From Bilabrum cf. latius (lineage: Eukaryota > Bigyra: Bicosoecida > Bigyra > Bicosoecida), in the NCBI GenBank assembly GCA_965178125.1, contig OZ237755.1, positions 434,001 to 498,000 of the forward strand: a DNA stretch of 64,000 nucleotides, in the 5' to 3' direction. Below, one piece after another: positions 44,454 to 57,892 of this stretch (position 1 is the first letter of the stretch; each line of letters opens with the position of its first letter). Made by a program: the position numbers and the translations under genes. The notes below the pieces were generated by a model. The model was not told where the DNA came from. It ran no database searches and worked only from the letters and a program-made list of their open reading frames with translations.

Positions 44454-46619
44454 TCATGCTACAGCTAACGCGACGCATGTGCGCACATCGTCTCCCACCC
44501 GCCTGACCAGCTCCGCTCCAGCCGCTCCACCGCGTGTCGCGGATGATGCACACGCGCTAGAGATGGCCGCCTCCACTCTGGCCTCCAGCTCTACCAGTCG
44601 TTCTTCCGTTGGTGCCACCACAAACATGCTCGCATGCGATCCTCGCACGAAGCTAAACGGCATCGCCCCACTAGGGATGCCCTCTGCAGTTGAAGCAGAT
44701 GCAGAGGGCAGCGAAAGCAGCGCCCCGCTGCTTCGAAGCGACTCAAGGAGCCCCTCGAGACCACCTACGGCAGTTCCCGCAGCCTTGCTCTTGAAAAAGC
44801 GGAAGTATCGCGCGCCCCCGCATCGCAACGAGGCGAAGATCTTCGCCGGCTGACCGCCGTTCGGACGACCAGAGTTCACGTCCGTGAGTGCAGGCCGCCC
44901 CGACTTGGCATCCACCAGGAAATCCAAGCCCCAGAATCCCTTAAGACCTACAGAGTCCCTGAACGCCGCAGCGATCTCGTCACACCGCCTGAGCATGGCA
45001 CTGTCGTACCTCGCTACAGCGGGGGACCGGTTTCCTCCGAACACGCATCCCTTGTGGATGATCTGCTCGGCGGCCTCACCGCACTCTTGCTGACCCACAT
45101 AGTGCATCACTGGGGACACCACCCCATCCTCTGCGTCAACGGCCAGGTCCATCATCGCTTCCAACGACACCACGTCCCCGCTCGCGCAGCTGCCGCTGTC
45201 GAAGACGTAGCTCTCGAGATGCTCCCGCTTGACGTCAAACACAATCCCATCGCCCGAGGAGGCACCGTCAGACGGCTTCAGCACCACCCGTGCCACGCCC
45301 TCCACCTAAGTGAGCCGATCGTACGCAGCTAGCAGCTCGGCTGTCGTGGCGCACCTGTATCCAAGCGGGACATCTACGCCTCTCACGATGCCCGGCAGGT
45401 CCGAAAAGCAGGCTGGCATCGGCCTGGGCTTCTCGTCCACATGTGGCACCAGGCTTGTTGCGTCACTGGGCAGGATGCCAGCCTCTACCGCAGCGTCTTG
45501 CCAAGTCCCCGCGCTCAGGCACGCCGCTCCGATCGCCGCTGTAGGGCCGGTGCTGCTGCTGTCCATATCAGCCGCAGGCGTTGGAAATTCATCTGAAGCG
45601 GCACCGGCCACGGATACCTCGGACGCATCCGCCTCGGTCCTTGGCTGTGAGTCCGCTGATGAAGGTTCAGCGCACCCGGGGGCGGATACGACCGTGGTTG
45701 CTTCCGCACACGATGGACCGGTCACCACGCTCTGTCTGGAATCTAGGGCAGCAGGCAGCGAAGCTGCCGACACGGCTGCTCTGGGCGGAAGATCCATGGG
45801 CGGCTGCGGGTGAAGCCAGGCCTTCTGCACCACGCCTTCCCAGCCGTCACCAAACAGGCGGAGAGGCAGCGATTTGAAGGCGTGAGCCAGCTCCTCTGTG
45901 ACAAACATAGGGCACAGCACGGACATGTTGCTCTCTACGTCCGCATTATTTGCTTCCTCGACGGCGGGGCAACCAGAGCCGTCGCCACTTGCTGGGTGAG
46001 GTTGATGCGTCTCGACCACGTGGATCGGTGCCGCCGTCCTAGCCATCTCGCTATGGATGGAGTCGTTGCAGCCGGGAGCAAGCTAAAACAAGGCCTTACT
46101 TGGCTATGCGATGTCCTCCATGCGGCATGCTAGAGCCCGCGCTGCGCCCGCATGCCGCGTTTCTCCGGCGGGAACACCCGTCCGAGCGCTTTCCGAGTCG
46201 GCTGCCGGGATCATCTCACTCCTGTAAAACACGGCCTGGTCCGCTTCCAACCCGAGGACAATCCTCAGGTGGTCCCAGGACTCGCGGCAAAGGCGATGAT
46301 CGGGAAGCAGGATTCGGTCAACCCCTGGCCGGACCAAAGCAAGTGGCCGCAGACCACGATCAATCGTATCAGCCACGCTCTTGAAGACACGCGGGAACCA
46401 GTAGAAAATAATCTTGGGCTGCGAGATAGAAAGAAAAGGACGCCATGTCTGGGACTGTGATAGGCAACGTTGTGGCCACATGTCCGGCAGAAATGCCAGG
46501 CAACAGCACTCTGCCCAGCAGACACGTGACTGCTTGCAGGAGCTCGATCTCACCGTTGCGATTCCACGCATCGAGGTATCACAAGCTTCGAAAGCATGAT
46601 AGCTTGAACTTGCGGCCAT
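44454..46619 (-). CDS. ATP-grasp-fold ligase-like protein
   Basis: Read as two exons on the minus strand, 46554-46619 and 44454-46454, 688 residues, TGA at 44454. The 99-bp intron (GTGAGA...CACAG) is a multiple of three without stops, so the unspliced frame is also open; splicing removes an odd cysteine-rich stretch, which is why I prefer it. The first part (PKIIFYWFPRVFKS, LRPLALVRPGVDRILLP) resembles a pre-ATP-grasp nucleotide-fold domain. The C-terminal third has ATP-grasp features: VVLKPSDGASSGDGIVFDV, VMHYVGQQECGEAAEQ, LKGFWGLDFLVD and DVNSGRPNGGQP, where Asp/Asn of the last two would bind metal-ATP. TAG at 45306 lies directly before the ATP-grasp segment. Such enzymes join a carboxylate to an amine or thiol; the substrate is unknown. 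Confidence 0.75.
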
Positions 46620-46919
46620 AATTCACCTTGAGTTGATACTGACAGTTTGGTTGTGTCATTTTGCTGCCACATCACACCTTGGTTCTGCTGATCTTCTCTC
46701 TTCTGTGAACGCTTCCGCCGACGAACCTAGGCTTTACGACTCCGAGTTGTTGCGACCAAGTCCACGATTTGATTGGTTGCAACCGTTTGCCTTTCTGACG
46801 GTTGATTCCCACTAGACCGTCAGGGTTTTCTTATTACTCGGCACAGGTTTTTGCATATGCAAGGTAGTAAATCTCCGATCTCTTCTCCCATGAGAGCGGG
46901 GAAGAGCCCTGTTGCAGAA
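46620..46919. promoter_or_regulatory. 300-bp divergent intergenic region
   Basis: This separates the ATP-grasp gene (-) from the giant coiled-coil/PH gene (+). It is AT-richer than the exons (46620-46760 and 46810-46870). No coding signal in either orientation survives inspection, and no motif is recognised. Confidence 0.35.
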
Positions 46920-49900
46920 ATGAGCCCAATGTTGCCTTATGAGACGAATCGTGGTCGCACCAGTGATCAGTATGAAGATGGAGAATAGAGCGGCAGTGAA
47001 GTGTTTGACGACAATAGCCCAAGGGCTCGTGCCAGGCACATATTCGAAGCGAGACTTGTGCCTGTCCACGGGGGTGGGTTTGTCGACTTCTTGGATGCTT
47101 CTTCACACCATGACGTCTCGGACACTGATTCCCAAAAAGATCTTTCTGAAATTATTGGAAGAGCAACACATCCCCATGATCCTGCTGCCTATATTAGGGG
47201 GGGCGCCGACGGAACCGCAGAAAGCAAAATTGAGCACCTTCCGGAGCCAAGCATTCAGCGTCGCCGGAACGCCAGTCGAGACTCCGGCACAACCTCCAAT
47301 CCAGCCAGTAAGCGCCGCAAAGATAGACGATAGAGGCATACCAAGCGAAGCTAGTCTGGTGCCACGGCACTGCCAACCCATGCTCCGTCCGGGGAGCGCT
47401 CGGAACTGCCTTCCCAAGCGCTTGCTGCCGCCCCGCGCGAGGGCAGCCCTCCTGCGGTCCCAGCTTTACCGCATCACCCAGTTTCGTACAAAGGAGTACA
47501 CGATGTAGAAGCGCTTGATCGGGCAGCTGGGGAACGTTCGTTGGCGGTTCGAGCAGCTGCTCACGGCCTACAGGAGAAGCATTTGAGCGAGCTCGCCGGG
47601 GGTAGGGCGCGCAGGCAGGAGGCAGCAGCAGCCAGGGAATTGGCGGGAGCTCTGCGCAAAAAACTCGAAGATGCGCGCGCCAAGATCAAGAAAGAGCGAG
47701 CCGCTCGCAAGAAGGCAAGCGCGGAAGCAGCTGCTCAGGCCGAGAAGACCTCAGCCCTGCGCCAAGCCGCGCTGGCACTCCGTGGCCGTGCCAAGCGGGC
47801 AGAGAAAGTGGCAAAGAAACTCGGTGACACCGCGAGCAAAGACACGGGAGAGCAAGCGCGCACGGTGCAGCGGTTAAGAAGCGTAGAAGCGGAGGCGGAA
47901 GACCTCAAAGCTAGACTTGCTGCGGCGCAGGAGGCTGCCAGGATGGCTTCGGCACAGAGAGACGACGCTCTCAGGCAAGCAGCGGCAAGTCGCCGCGCAG
48001 CGGAACTCGCGCAGCATAAGGAGGAGGATGCTCGGCGCCAAGCAGAGGACACCGACCGCCGATGGCCAGAGAGGAGAGCAGAGCTGGCCCGCGAGTACGA
48101 CCGGAGGACGGATGACGCAGTGAGGACAGCCCTAGCCAGGCAGCAGGACCAGGTGAAGAGCTTGAGGGAGTAGCTGCACGAGGAAAAAGCGGCGAGAGAG
48201 AAGGAGGTGCAGGCTGTGCGGCTGGCGGCTCAGCGAGAGGGGATCGAGGCGGAGGCAAAGATCACGGACGCGCAGCACAAGGTGGCTACCGCGCAGGAGC
48301 GCAGCGAGGCTGCGATGCAGCGTGCGAGGACCATGGAGTAGCAACTGGCGCGAGCAAGGGAGGACGAGAAGGAGCATTCCAATGAGTTACTTCAGGCCGC
48401 AAATAGGCGGGCGGCAGCCGCTGAGCAAACCACTGAGTCGGTGCGAGAGCAGATTCACCAGCTGCAGGGCAGGCTAGCGGAGCAAGAGTTGGCGCACCAG
48501 AGGTCCCTCAAGCACCTCGAGGAGCGGGTTGCCGAAGCAGTGGCCTCTCGGCGGGATGCAGAGGCCGCTACTTCTCGTGCAGAGGATTCTGCGAGTGCAG
48601 CTCGGCGGGAGGCGGAGAGCGAGGCAGATCGGAGACATGGTGTGGAGCAGCAGCTCCAGCAGGCCAGGCGGGACCTCACGGATGCGGCGGCGCAGATCGA
48701 CGAGCAGCATGCCGAGACGCAGAAACTTGTTGCGCAGAAGCACAAGGCGACCACAGCAGAAGCAGTCGCGAGCACCAAACTGCAAGAAGCCCACGCTTTG
48801 CTAGACTTCCAGAAGAAGCTGACAGAGCAGCTGCAGGAACAGTTGGATGCAGCCAGGGAGGAGGCCATTATCGCGCGGAAAGAGGCGTTGGAAGCCAGTC
48901 GCACCGCGGATCCCACCACACAGGTGAGGTTGCAGACGGCCAGGAGGGAGATCGACGAGCTGGGCCGCGCCTGCGAATCGCTCAAGGCAGACAACCTCTC
49001 GCTCGACTAGCGCTGCAACGAGCTACGCGACACGCTCCGAGCCGAGCAGTCTGCCCACAGGGAGGCAATCGACCAGGCAGGGCGGCACGAAGAGGCCGTG
49101 CAGGTGGCAGAGCGGGAGCGAATCCAGTTGTAGGGCCGCAAGGATGCCGAGCTGCGTTCCATGCGCGCTGCGCTCGACGATGCCAGAAGGGCCGCCGACA
49201 GACCAGAGACCCCGCCTCGCCCACGCGCCAATGACGACAGCGTTGCGTCCCCTGCGATCGTTTTGCCGTCTAGGACAGGCGATCCGGGCAAGCAGCAACC
49301 TTCAGAGGCATATACTGCTCCTCGTGCTGCAGCCAGGTCTAGCCAGGGGCGCTCGTTCGGAGTGGCCCAGCTCACCGTAGCACCTGCAGAAGTAGGCTTG
49401 CACAGCTTTGGATTGCAGATGCAGGTTTCCAGTGCATTCGTCGAGCCTATACCCACCAACGAAGGCAGCAGTGCATCCAAGCAAGCCAATATGGGGTCCG
49501 CGCTGGGCGTTGCTGATTCTGGGGAAGCAGGGATGGCCACGGTGGGCGCCGACTCTGGCCCGGAGCTGGTATCGAGCGGTAGCTAGGCAGTGGCGTCCGT
49601 TGTATCGGCTGGGGTTCAAGCCGGTGATTCCACTGACTTCAAGCAGGCTTCACCATCAATGACGGGTAGCAAAGTCGGTGGTGATCAACTGAGTGATGTT
49701 GAAGCTGGAGAACCCAGGGAGGCACGACATCCGATGCCGCGTGCGATGGATGCGACGACTTGGCTTGCGGTTGCTACACTTCCAATGACGCTGCTAGCCG
49801 ACAGTGCCACTGGGACTGAAGCTACTAGTAGTACCAATGTGCAAAGTTCTGCAGAGAGTGATGCAAGAGGCGTACCAGACGGCGGCGCAGTGCCAGCGCT

Positions 49901-52900
49901 TGAATCACCGAAAGCTACGGCTGCCTTGGACGAAGCCTAGGAGGCAGCCGCTCGAGCGCAGAGGGATGCAGAGTCGCTTGCGGCTGAGGTTAAGTAGCAG
50001 CAAGACAGGCTCGCTGAGCTGCACCACGAGCTTGAAGAGCGTCGGAATGAAGGCGAGGAAGCCAAGGCCTAGGCAGAAGAAGCGAACCAGCGGGCTGGCA
50101 AGATAGCAGAGCATGCAAAAGAGGTGAGACAGGAGCAAGCAAGGCACGTCGCCCAGCTCGAAGTCGACCTGGCAAGGGCACAAGATCAGGTCAAGGACAG
50201 CGAGTCCCAGCTTGAATCTGCCAACAGGACTATCCGCGAGCTGAGGGCAGATCTCCAGGAAGCTGTGCGCCAGTCTGAATCCGCCAAGGCCAAGGGTGCG
50301 CAAGCAGCAGACGCGGTGCGAGCGCTGGAGCAGACTAGAGCCCATGCACGTGCAGCTGAGCAGGCGAACACAAGGTCTGCAGCGGCTCTTCAATCAACCC
50401 GCGAAGAGCTAGATGGTCTACGAGAAGCTACAGACAGCCTCGCTCGGTCGGTACGGATGTCGATTGGCGGCCTCGGGATTGTGCCTCCAGAGGTGAGCCC
50501 AGAGTAGAGCGAGGATGTGTCCAAGCAAGCGGCTCAATTAGCCGAGGTGTTGAGCTCAAGCGATGTGCCAGGTCTTGCCGAGCAGAGAATCCTTGCGGCA
50601 CGCAGGAGTTCTGTGTTGGATAGGCTGGGTCATCGGCTCAATGCCGCGACTGTGAACATCCTGCCGAGGCCATCGTTCACTTCGTCCGGATCACAGCATC
50701 CAGTGGCGCCACCGAGCCGACAGTTCCGTCAGCAAGAGGCAAGCAAGTAGTACCCAGTCTCAGTTGCCAGCCCGCAAGCACGAGATGCAGCTGGACAGCT
50801 GACTAGTCACGGTATCTTCGGGGCAACCGCAGTGCGAAGTCCCGGTGAGCAGCAGCAGGCCGCCGCAAGCCCTGCAGGGTCGACAAATTCTTGGGACGAA
50901 GGTTCGTCACTTCAAGAGCCCAATCCTGCTGGTAAGTAGCAGCGTTCGACGCGTGCAGGAGATTCAGCGCTGGGCAGGAGGCCGGCCCTCGGCTCTGCCG
51001 CAAGCGTTGTGCCAGCAGCCGAAGATGCCATGCAGCTATCCTCGGACGAAGAGTCGGATATCGACTCGCCGACTGCTGCGAGAGGAGGCACTAAGCGGTC
51101 TTTTGGAGGATTTGGCTTGCCACAAGGCGCCAGCAAAGCATCCGCTTGGCAGTCACCTACTCCCAAGCCAGCGTCTGATTCCAAGCAGCAGCAGCGGCCC
51201 GTGAGGTCATCGGAGACGCCAAGATCGCGACACAGTGCTGCTGGGCCAGAGTCCGCGTCATAGCAGTCCGAGGGTATGCTTGTCGATGATATATCTGACT
51301 TTGATGAGACTTCCAGCCCTGACAGGCAGTCAGCAGGGATAGGGTTTGCTGCCAGTCAGACGGGCGCCGCTTCTGGACGCTCACCCATGCGAGAGGCGCG
51401 ACCGCAGCGGACTGGCTGGCGCGGAGAGGCCGCTCTGCCAGACACCGTGCCGCCCGAGGACCTGACCGGAATTCAAACGGTGCCTGGCACCAAGTAGCAG
51501 TCAGACTAGTCCAGCGACTGGGATGCAGACAGCGATGATGAGAAGGATCAAGGAGCAGCAGATGATGGCGGGTACTCCGGGCACGGCATTGCTGTGGTAG
51601 AGCCGGCCATTGGGCGCGATCGCTAGGTAGATGGCCATATTACGGTCACATCGGGACGAACGGGGAAGCCAGGCAGTGGTGCTCACCCTACCGACCAGCG
51701 ACGTATTAGTTCCTCCGAGCTGGACTCAATCGCGAGATCGCAGCCGAGTGGCTCGATTGCAGTCACCACAAGCGAGATGTCTTCCGCGTCTCCCTAGGAA
51801 ATGGATACCCGCGCCTTGGATGGCAGTGCATCGAGCTCCTCCGGTCACGGCGATCGCCTCCAGCGCGAGCGTGATGATGAAGACAGTGACTCCTCTCGCG
51901 ATCGAGCCGTGCACGGTGTGGAAACGAACCAGCGGTCCTTTCGGAACGAAGGCAATTTTGACGCTGCATTTCTTAGTTCTAGCGATGCTGATTACGATGA
52001 CGATAGTAGCAGTCCTGCTCATGGAATCGCTCCCAACGTTCAGGTGGTGACGGCGAAGGAAAGGCGTGGAGGAAGCCACGAGAGCGATTCCTCGGCGGGC
52101 TCGGGCGAGTCTGAGTCTGACGGCAGTGACAGCCTAGACCAAACAGCACAGGGAGCCCGGTCCAGAAATGGCAGTGCTTGGAGCGACAAGCGCAAGGGGC
52201 AGGCTGCAGAACCTGAGGGGAGGAGGCACCCGAGGGAGCTGGCGGAACAGAGGTCGGGGTCATGGGGCGAATTCGTCGCCGAGCCGTCCGATGGTGACTC
52301 CTCCTCCCCAATGGCTGGCACAGCAACCAGTGCGGTGCACGACGCCGTTGCACGTTCCCCACAGATACGCGACGAGAGAACGCCACCCAGCCCAGCCATT
52401 CGCACCGCTATGGATGATCGGTCACCGATAGTTGAGAGGGTCCAGCCGTTGCAATCTCCAGGCGGTAGCGAGGGGAGGTCATCGCAGCGAACGCGAATCC
52501 CCGAAAGGAGTGGGGGTGGGTCATCAGAGGCCCGCAGCGGGTGGGAGCGAAGCGCCTTTGGGAGGTCAGCGGTGAGCGGGCACCTCGACGGCCAAGCACG
52601 AAGCGATGAAGTGCTTGAGCAGCCGGTCAAACATGACCAGCAAGAAGAGAACTGGGCAGATCGGCCCGCAGGAGCCGATGAGCAATCACCGAGTATGCGC
52701 CCGATGAGAAGCAGTCCCGGCCAACCGGGTGGGGCAGACAGGGCTGCTGCCTCAACTGAATCGCCTCAAGATGTCACATCCAAAGAGCTTGATGAGTCTT
52801 CAACTGGGGCTGCGGTACAGGTTCAACACCCAAGTGCAATACAGGGAGGCAGCTCCTCCCCAAGCAGGGGTGCCACGTACCCTGATGCAGGTGCTGATGT

Positions 52901-54383
52901 GGCGCGAAGGCAGCAGGCACGGAGACTAGCGATGTCATTGCGTGAGTGGCAGCAGCAGGTATCCCAGCTCGACGCGCGGTACCTGAGCTAGCTACGTCGA
53001 TGCAGGCAAATCAACGACGCCGTGGCTGTACTGGCTGGCACTCTGTGCCTGTTGCAGAATGAGCCGCCCAGCTGGAGGAATGCACAGAGTCTCCTTCACA
53101 GGGCAGGCATTCGGGCAGCGCTCGTGGACATTCACCCCGACGAGATCTCTGACAAGACTCGAGGAATCGTCTCGAAGCTCATCGAGACCAAGAACGTTCG
53201 AAAGTACCTGAGGGACCCGGACCAGTGCGACCCCCAGACCAAGCGGGCTGAGTACGTGCTGATTTCCTGGAGCATAGCCCTGATCGATGCTGCGGAATGG
53301 ATCTCGCTGGACCCTGCCAATCTGCACACTTGGCGAGAGATCGAGGACGAAGGAGTGGCCGGTCACCTTCACGCAGAGGGGATTCACGGCGCGCCACAAG
53401 CCGCAGGCGGCGGGGCTCCGGTCGAGCAATCCAGCAGCGGCTCGGAGCGATTGCGAATCCGTGACGTGACTGCGAGATCATCGCAAGCTTCCGAACGCTC
53501 CAGCGCGCATTCGGCTCGAATGAGTGGAGCAGGCGGAAGCCCAAAGAAGCTCAAGGATGTCGCGCCGATCGGCACAGAGCCAGCGATTCACAGGCGAGTG
53601 GTGTCAGCACCTACTGAAGAAGACAACCCAACCGTGATGGTGAGGCGAGGTGGCGTGGAGATTGCGGTACCCGCTGATGGGGGGCCCCATGGAGCTGCAA
53701 GCCCAGGGCGAGGGTCCGGTATCCAGCCTCACACCGGCTCAGGGTCTGCAAGCCGAGGCGGGTTGAACGGTAGCGAGGAGGGATCCGTGCAGACACCACC
53801 GCGCGGGCGATCCATGTCACGCGGGGACAGGGTGGCAGGCGGGTCTGGTGAGGTACCTGCAGCCTCGGGGGCGGGTGCAGCGGGTGCACCTGCGCTTGTG
53901 CCAAAGGTGCCTCGGCTACCGCCAGCCGATGCTATGCGCGAGTTTCAGCAAGGGTACTTGGTTCGGAAATATGATGCTGGTGGATGGTCCATCTTCGGCA
54001 ACAAGGTGAAGCCGCGGCTGCTGTGGCTCGACCGTTCGCCTGCAGTGACTCGAGTGTGCTGGACGAAGCCGGAAGCAAGCATAGCTGAGATTGCGGATGA
54101 CATCGGTAAGCAAAGGCAGGTCCTGAAACAGTCTGGGGGCCGTGGGTTCAGCAAACCGGCCGAGCCCGACACAGCGATCAAGCAGTCCCACGTGGCGAAG
54201 CTGACGCTCGGTAGAACCACTGAGCTCTTAAAAACTCAGGCACCGGAAGCAGACGAGCCCCTCTGCTTCAGCATTCACACGAGGGAGCGCTCGTTTGACT
54301 TTAGGGCGCCAACACAGGCGCAGCGTGATCACATCGTGAGCTGCATCAGTACGGTGGTGGGCTGCCCCGTGGCGGCCACATGA
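46920..54383 (+). CDS. Giant coiled-coil protein with C-terminal PH-like domain
   Basis: Single exon of 7,464 bp, 2,487 residues, ATG at 46920 (MSPMLPYETNRGR) and TGA at 54381, with about 20 TAG and no other stop. Residues about 215-750 and again 1005-1180 are heptad-like coiled coil (e.g. QQLQQARRDLTDAAAQIDEQ). Long acidic Ser-rich disorder follows. From about 2010 a folded alpha-helical segment appears (LCLLQNEPPSWRNAQSLLHR, YVLISWSIALIDAAEW). Residues about 2341-2480 look like a pleckstrin-homology domain: FQQGYLVRKYDAGGWSIFG, KPRLLWLDRS, CFSIHTRERSFDFRAPTQ and the terminal helix AQRDHIVSCISTVVG with its position for the conserved helix altered. This suggests a membrane- or phosphoinositide-tethered scaffold. 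No known family name can be given. Confidence 0.8.
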
Positions 54384-54466
54384 TCCTGGAGCGTAGGCCA
54401 ATTCTGCTGCTTGTGCGTACATCTGGTCTGTTCATTCAACACGCCCCTCATCCATTTGGAGCCAGT
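54384..54466. other. 83-bp convergent gap
   Basis: Only 83 bp separate two convergent TGA stops, so the 3' UTRs must be very short or overlap. Confidence 0.5.
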
Positions 54467-57400
54467 TCACACCATCTCCACTTCTCGGCGTTCACCGCCC
54501 TCGTCCTGCTCGCCACCCGTTCGTCCTGTGGCTTTTGACTCATGGGAGCCCTAGACCTAGCCCTGCGGACTGGTGGCATCGTCAGCGCCGCCCTCCTCCG
54601 CATCATCATCCTCCTCCTCGACGAGAATCGGCCCGGGGCCGATCGTCGCTAGAAGCACAGGCAGCACAAACACAGCGTGCAGCAGCCCAAGGATGATTAC
54701 TGCTCCAAGAAGCTGGGCAAACACCTCAAATATGTACGAGCTGGCGCCAGCATACAGCAGTGCCAGTCCCAGCAGTGAGCTGAGTCCACCTTGGAAGACT
54801 GGCCGCCCCATGTTTTTCAGTGCCGAAATCGCGCGCTCGTGCCGCATAGTGCCCCCGAAGCAAGGCTCGTCCTGCCAGCGCAGTGCCACGCTCTTCTGTC
54901 CCGCAATAGACCCCGCGTCGGCGTGCTTGTGCTTGCCACCACTCGCCAGGAAGGCGTGGGTCACGTGTGCCACAGCATCAACGGACAGTCCGATGGCCAG
55001 CACCAAGTTGATACTGCTGATGGAGTTCAGCTTGATGTTGACTGCATACATGAATCCAAACAGCATGACTAGCACAGATGCAAGCGCTAGCACAACGATG
55101 CCAATTGCGTTCAGCCTGGGCAGGAGCACTGCAGCCACGCAGAGGATAGCGGCGACTGCCAGGAAGACGGTCTGCAGGGTCGAAGGGACGATGATTGCAA
55201 ACTGTTCAAAGAATACAAGCTGCTCGAGCGAAAGTACGATCGAGTCCGCGTTGATATTTTCGCCGCTTTCTCGTTGGATCCGCTTGGACTCCTCCTCTAG
55301 GGTCTTGCGCAGCGAGATCATCGCGTCTGCTTGTTCCTGGGAGCCATCCAGCGTACGCGAGCGGACCGTCATCAAGGTGCCCGCAATTTCGATCTCAGTG
55401 CCGGCTTGAATGGCAGCGACTACCTGCGGGGTGTCTGCACCTGGTTTGTAGATATCACCGCTGGAGGGATCCCGGAACGAGATCGAGTCAGCGACCCTTC
55501 CGCTTGCAGCGGGGTTGGACAGGAATGCGGCGAGGTGGCCTCGCAGGGCGGCAGCATCGAAATTCTCCGTGGATAGACCGGTCTGTAAGCCCTCCAAGAA
55601 CTGATGAAAGGGCCCAATCCATATTGTATCGGAGCTCTCCGCGAAATCGTCTGCTGCCACATAGGCAGGCCCAAGTGAAGCCATGGCCGAGCGCACGGCA
55701 GCGAGGCCGTAGTCCACGTGGTCGCTCTAGCCCGGGCTGGGGTTGGGAGCCACCACGTCGAACGGAATACCAAGATTGTAGAACTCAATCTGCGCGTCCT
55801 AAGCATCGATGAAGAAGTGACCGTTGGGAGCGAGCAGCTGGAGGTCGAGCCCTTGTTCGACGTGCACGAAGCCGTAGATGGAACCGCCGAGCATGGCAAG
55901 CCACAGCACAAACACGACTACTTTCCCGGGGGTAGAAAGCACCAAAGGGCCAAGAAACTCTGCAAATGCTAGATCCCACCAGGCACCCACGTAATTCTCG
56001 TCCGTCTTGCCAGAGGTGCCTACCGTCGAGCTTGGATGCTGGGTGACCGAGGCAGCGCTACTCTCGCCCGCCCCATCACCTGAACCATGTTTCGAGGCAC
56101 TCTCAGCAATAACTTGAGCTTGATCTGCATCAAAAGACACAGGAGCCGACGCCCTTGGCTCCGTACTGCCTGCAGGGAGGGCGCCATTGCTGGCAGCCTT
56201 GCCATTCACCTCTGTCGTCTCGCTGGCTGGAACACTTGCAGCGACCCCTTGAGCATTTGACTTGTTAGGCCCGCCAGGCGACTTGGCCGCGGGGTCTTGC
56301 GCCGGAGCGGATTTGGCGCCGTCCTCTGTCGGCGAATCGTAGCCGCTGCCTGCCTCGTCTTGTGCCGACTCCACCGGTTGGCAGGTGATGCTAGACAGCC
56401 CAGCCTCCTCCCTCCTGGCGTCAAGGACCATCAAAGGGGCGAAGACGAGCAGCATGCTAAAATAAGCAAAGAATAAGCACGCCGCCGTGAAGGCACAGAA
56501 TATCCTGACAGAGTTGAACGGAGAAATGCCACCAAGCCCGAACGCAAGAACGTCGGTAGTCGTCGTCAATGTGATGGCAACGCTGCGATACGATTTAAAC
56601 AGAGCAATACGAAAATACTGTAGCGTAAATATGGGATCAATACAAGCCCATTACAGCTCTACAGGGCACAGAATGAAGCAGAAATGCGAGCAATACGTGG
56701 CAGCAAGGCAAGTGCATTGGCGAAGCCGAGCTCACCCAGCATCTCTCAGCGTCTCCCGCATCCTGACCTCGGCGCTGTGCCAGGAAGGGGTGCGCAAGTA
56801 CGTGGCAGTCAGCACGAGCGCATTATCAATGCCGAGTGCTAGCAACAAGAACGGCGACACCCCGACGATAGACACGAACGGCAGGCCGGCAAAGGAGCAA
56901 ATGCCGAACCCCGCAGGGATGGCTATCGCAGTGGCAAGCACGCCGCCCTGCGCCAGGATGCTCTTGTTCCTGACAGGATCGGGAGAGAAGGAAAGGATCG
57001 ACACCAGCACGCACAGCATGACGAATGTCAGAGATATGAAGAGGAAATCGCCAGATGTGCTCGCCTCAAGCGCGTCGTCAACGGCTCGTCCCGAGTCCCG
57101 GGTCATGATGTACCCGTCGGGGAACGTCCCATCCCTCCTGGCCTTATCCTCCCACGCCTCCAGCCCATCTGTGAATGCGAGCTCCCATGCGCTCACCAGC
57201 TCTTCTGTGACCTCATCATCGCGGTCGTAACTGAGCCTGTAGGTCGCGCGGAGCGCCTCTGCACCCACCGCCACCTGCCCGTTCTGGCTGAGAACAGGGT
57301 CACCCAGCCTGGTCGGAACCAGGATTCCAGACCCAGTCGATGGATCTATGCACACTGGAAAAGAGAGCGGTACCGATTCGTTCGGTACAAACATCTGGTC

Positions 57401-57892
57401 GGCGTTCCACTGTGGCAGGCAGCGGGTGGGAATGTCCGTGGCGCAGTCTCCGCTGGGCTCTCGTTCGCAAACGTCATCGTACCGAATGGTTCGACCGTGC
57501 GCATCTGTCTCTAATTGCAAGACTTCTGCGTGTATTCGATTAAGCAAATCGATGCCTGTCGGGTCCCATACATTCGATCTATCCTCTTTGAAAACAATGA
57601 CCACGCCGGAACCGCTGGAATTGAAGGGAAACGTTTCTCGCATCACCTCCCGGTCCTAGTGGGCCTGAGAGTCAACAGGTGTGAACAAGAATTCGCTGTC
57701 GTTGTTCTAAGTCAGGAGTGCCATCCCACTCCCAAGAATTCCGATTGCCACAAAGTAGCTCCCCATCATCAGCAATAACGTTGTTGCGCTAGAACGACCA
57801 AGGAACGTCCCATACCGAGCAAAGCAGGCTTCAAGCGTGTGAACAGGCACAGTCGGGGAACACGATGCGCATGGGTCGTCTGGTTTGCTCAT
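54467..57892 (-). CDS. RND-superfamily Patched/NPC1-type transporter
   Basis: Two exons on the minus strand, 56736-57892 and 54467-56582, give 1,090 residues; TGA at 54467. The 153-bp intron (GTGAGC...CGCAG) joins LRDAG to VAITLTTTTDVLAFGLGG exactly in the sterol-sensing domain. The topology is 1+5 and 1+5 membrane helices around two large extracytoplasmic loops. TM1 is followed by QNNDSEFLFTPVDSQAHQDRE, where two Gln are TAG, matching the Patched consensus after TM1. The proton/cation relay motifs are LLALGIDNALVL and AIGLSVDAVAHVTHAF. It lacks the NPC1 N-terminal sterol-binding domain, so it is closer to Patched or PTCHD proteins. By family it moves sterols or other lipids across or along membranes. 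Confidence 0.9.
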
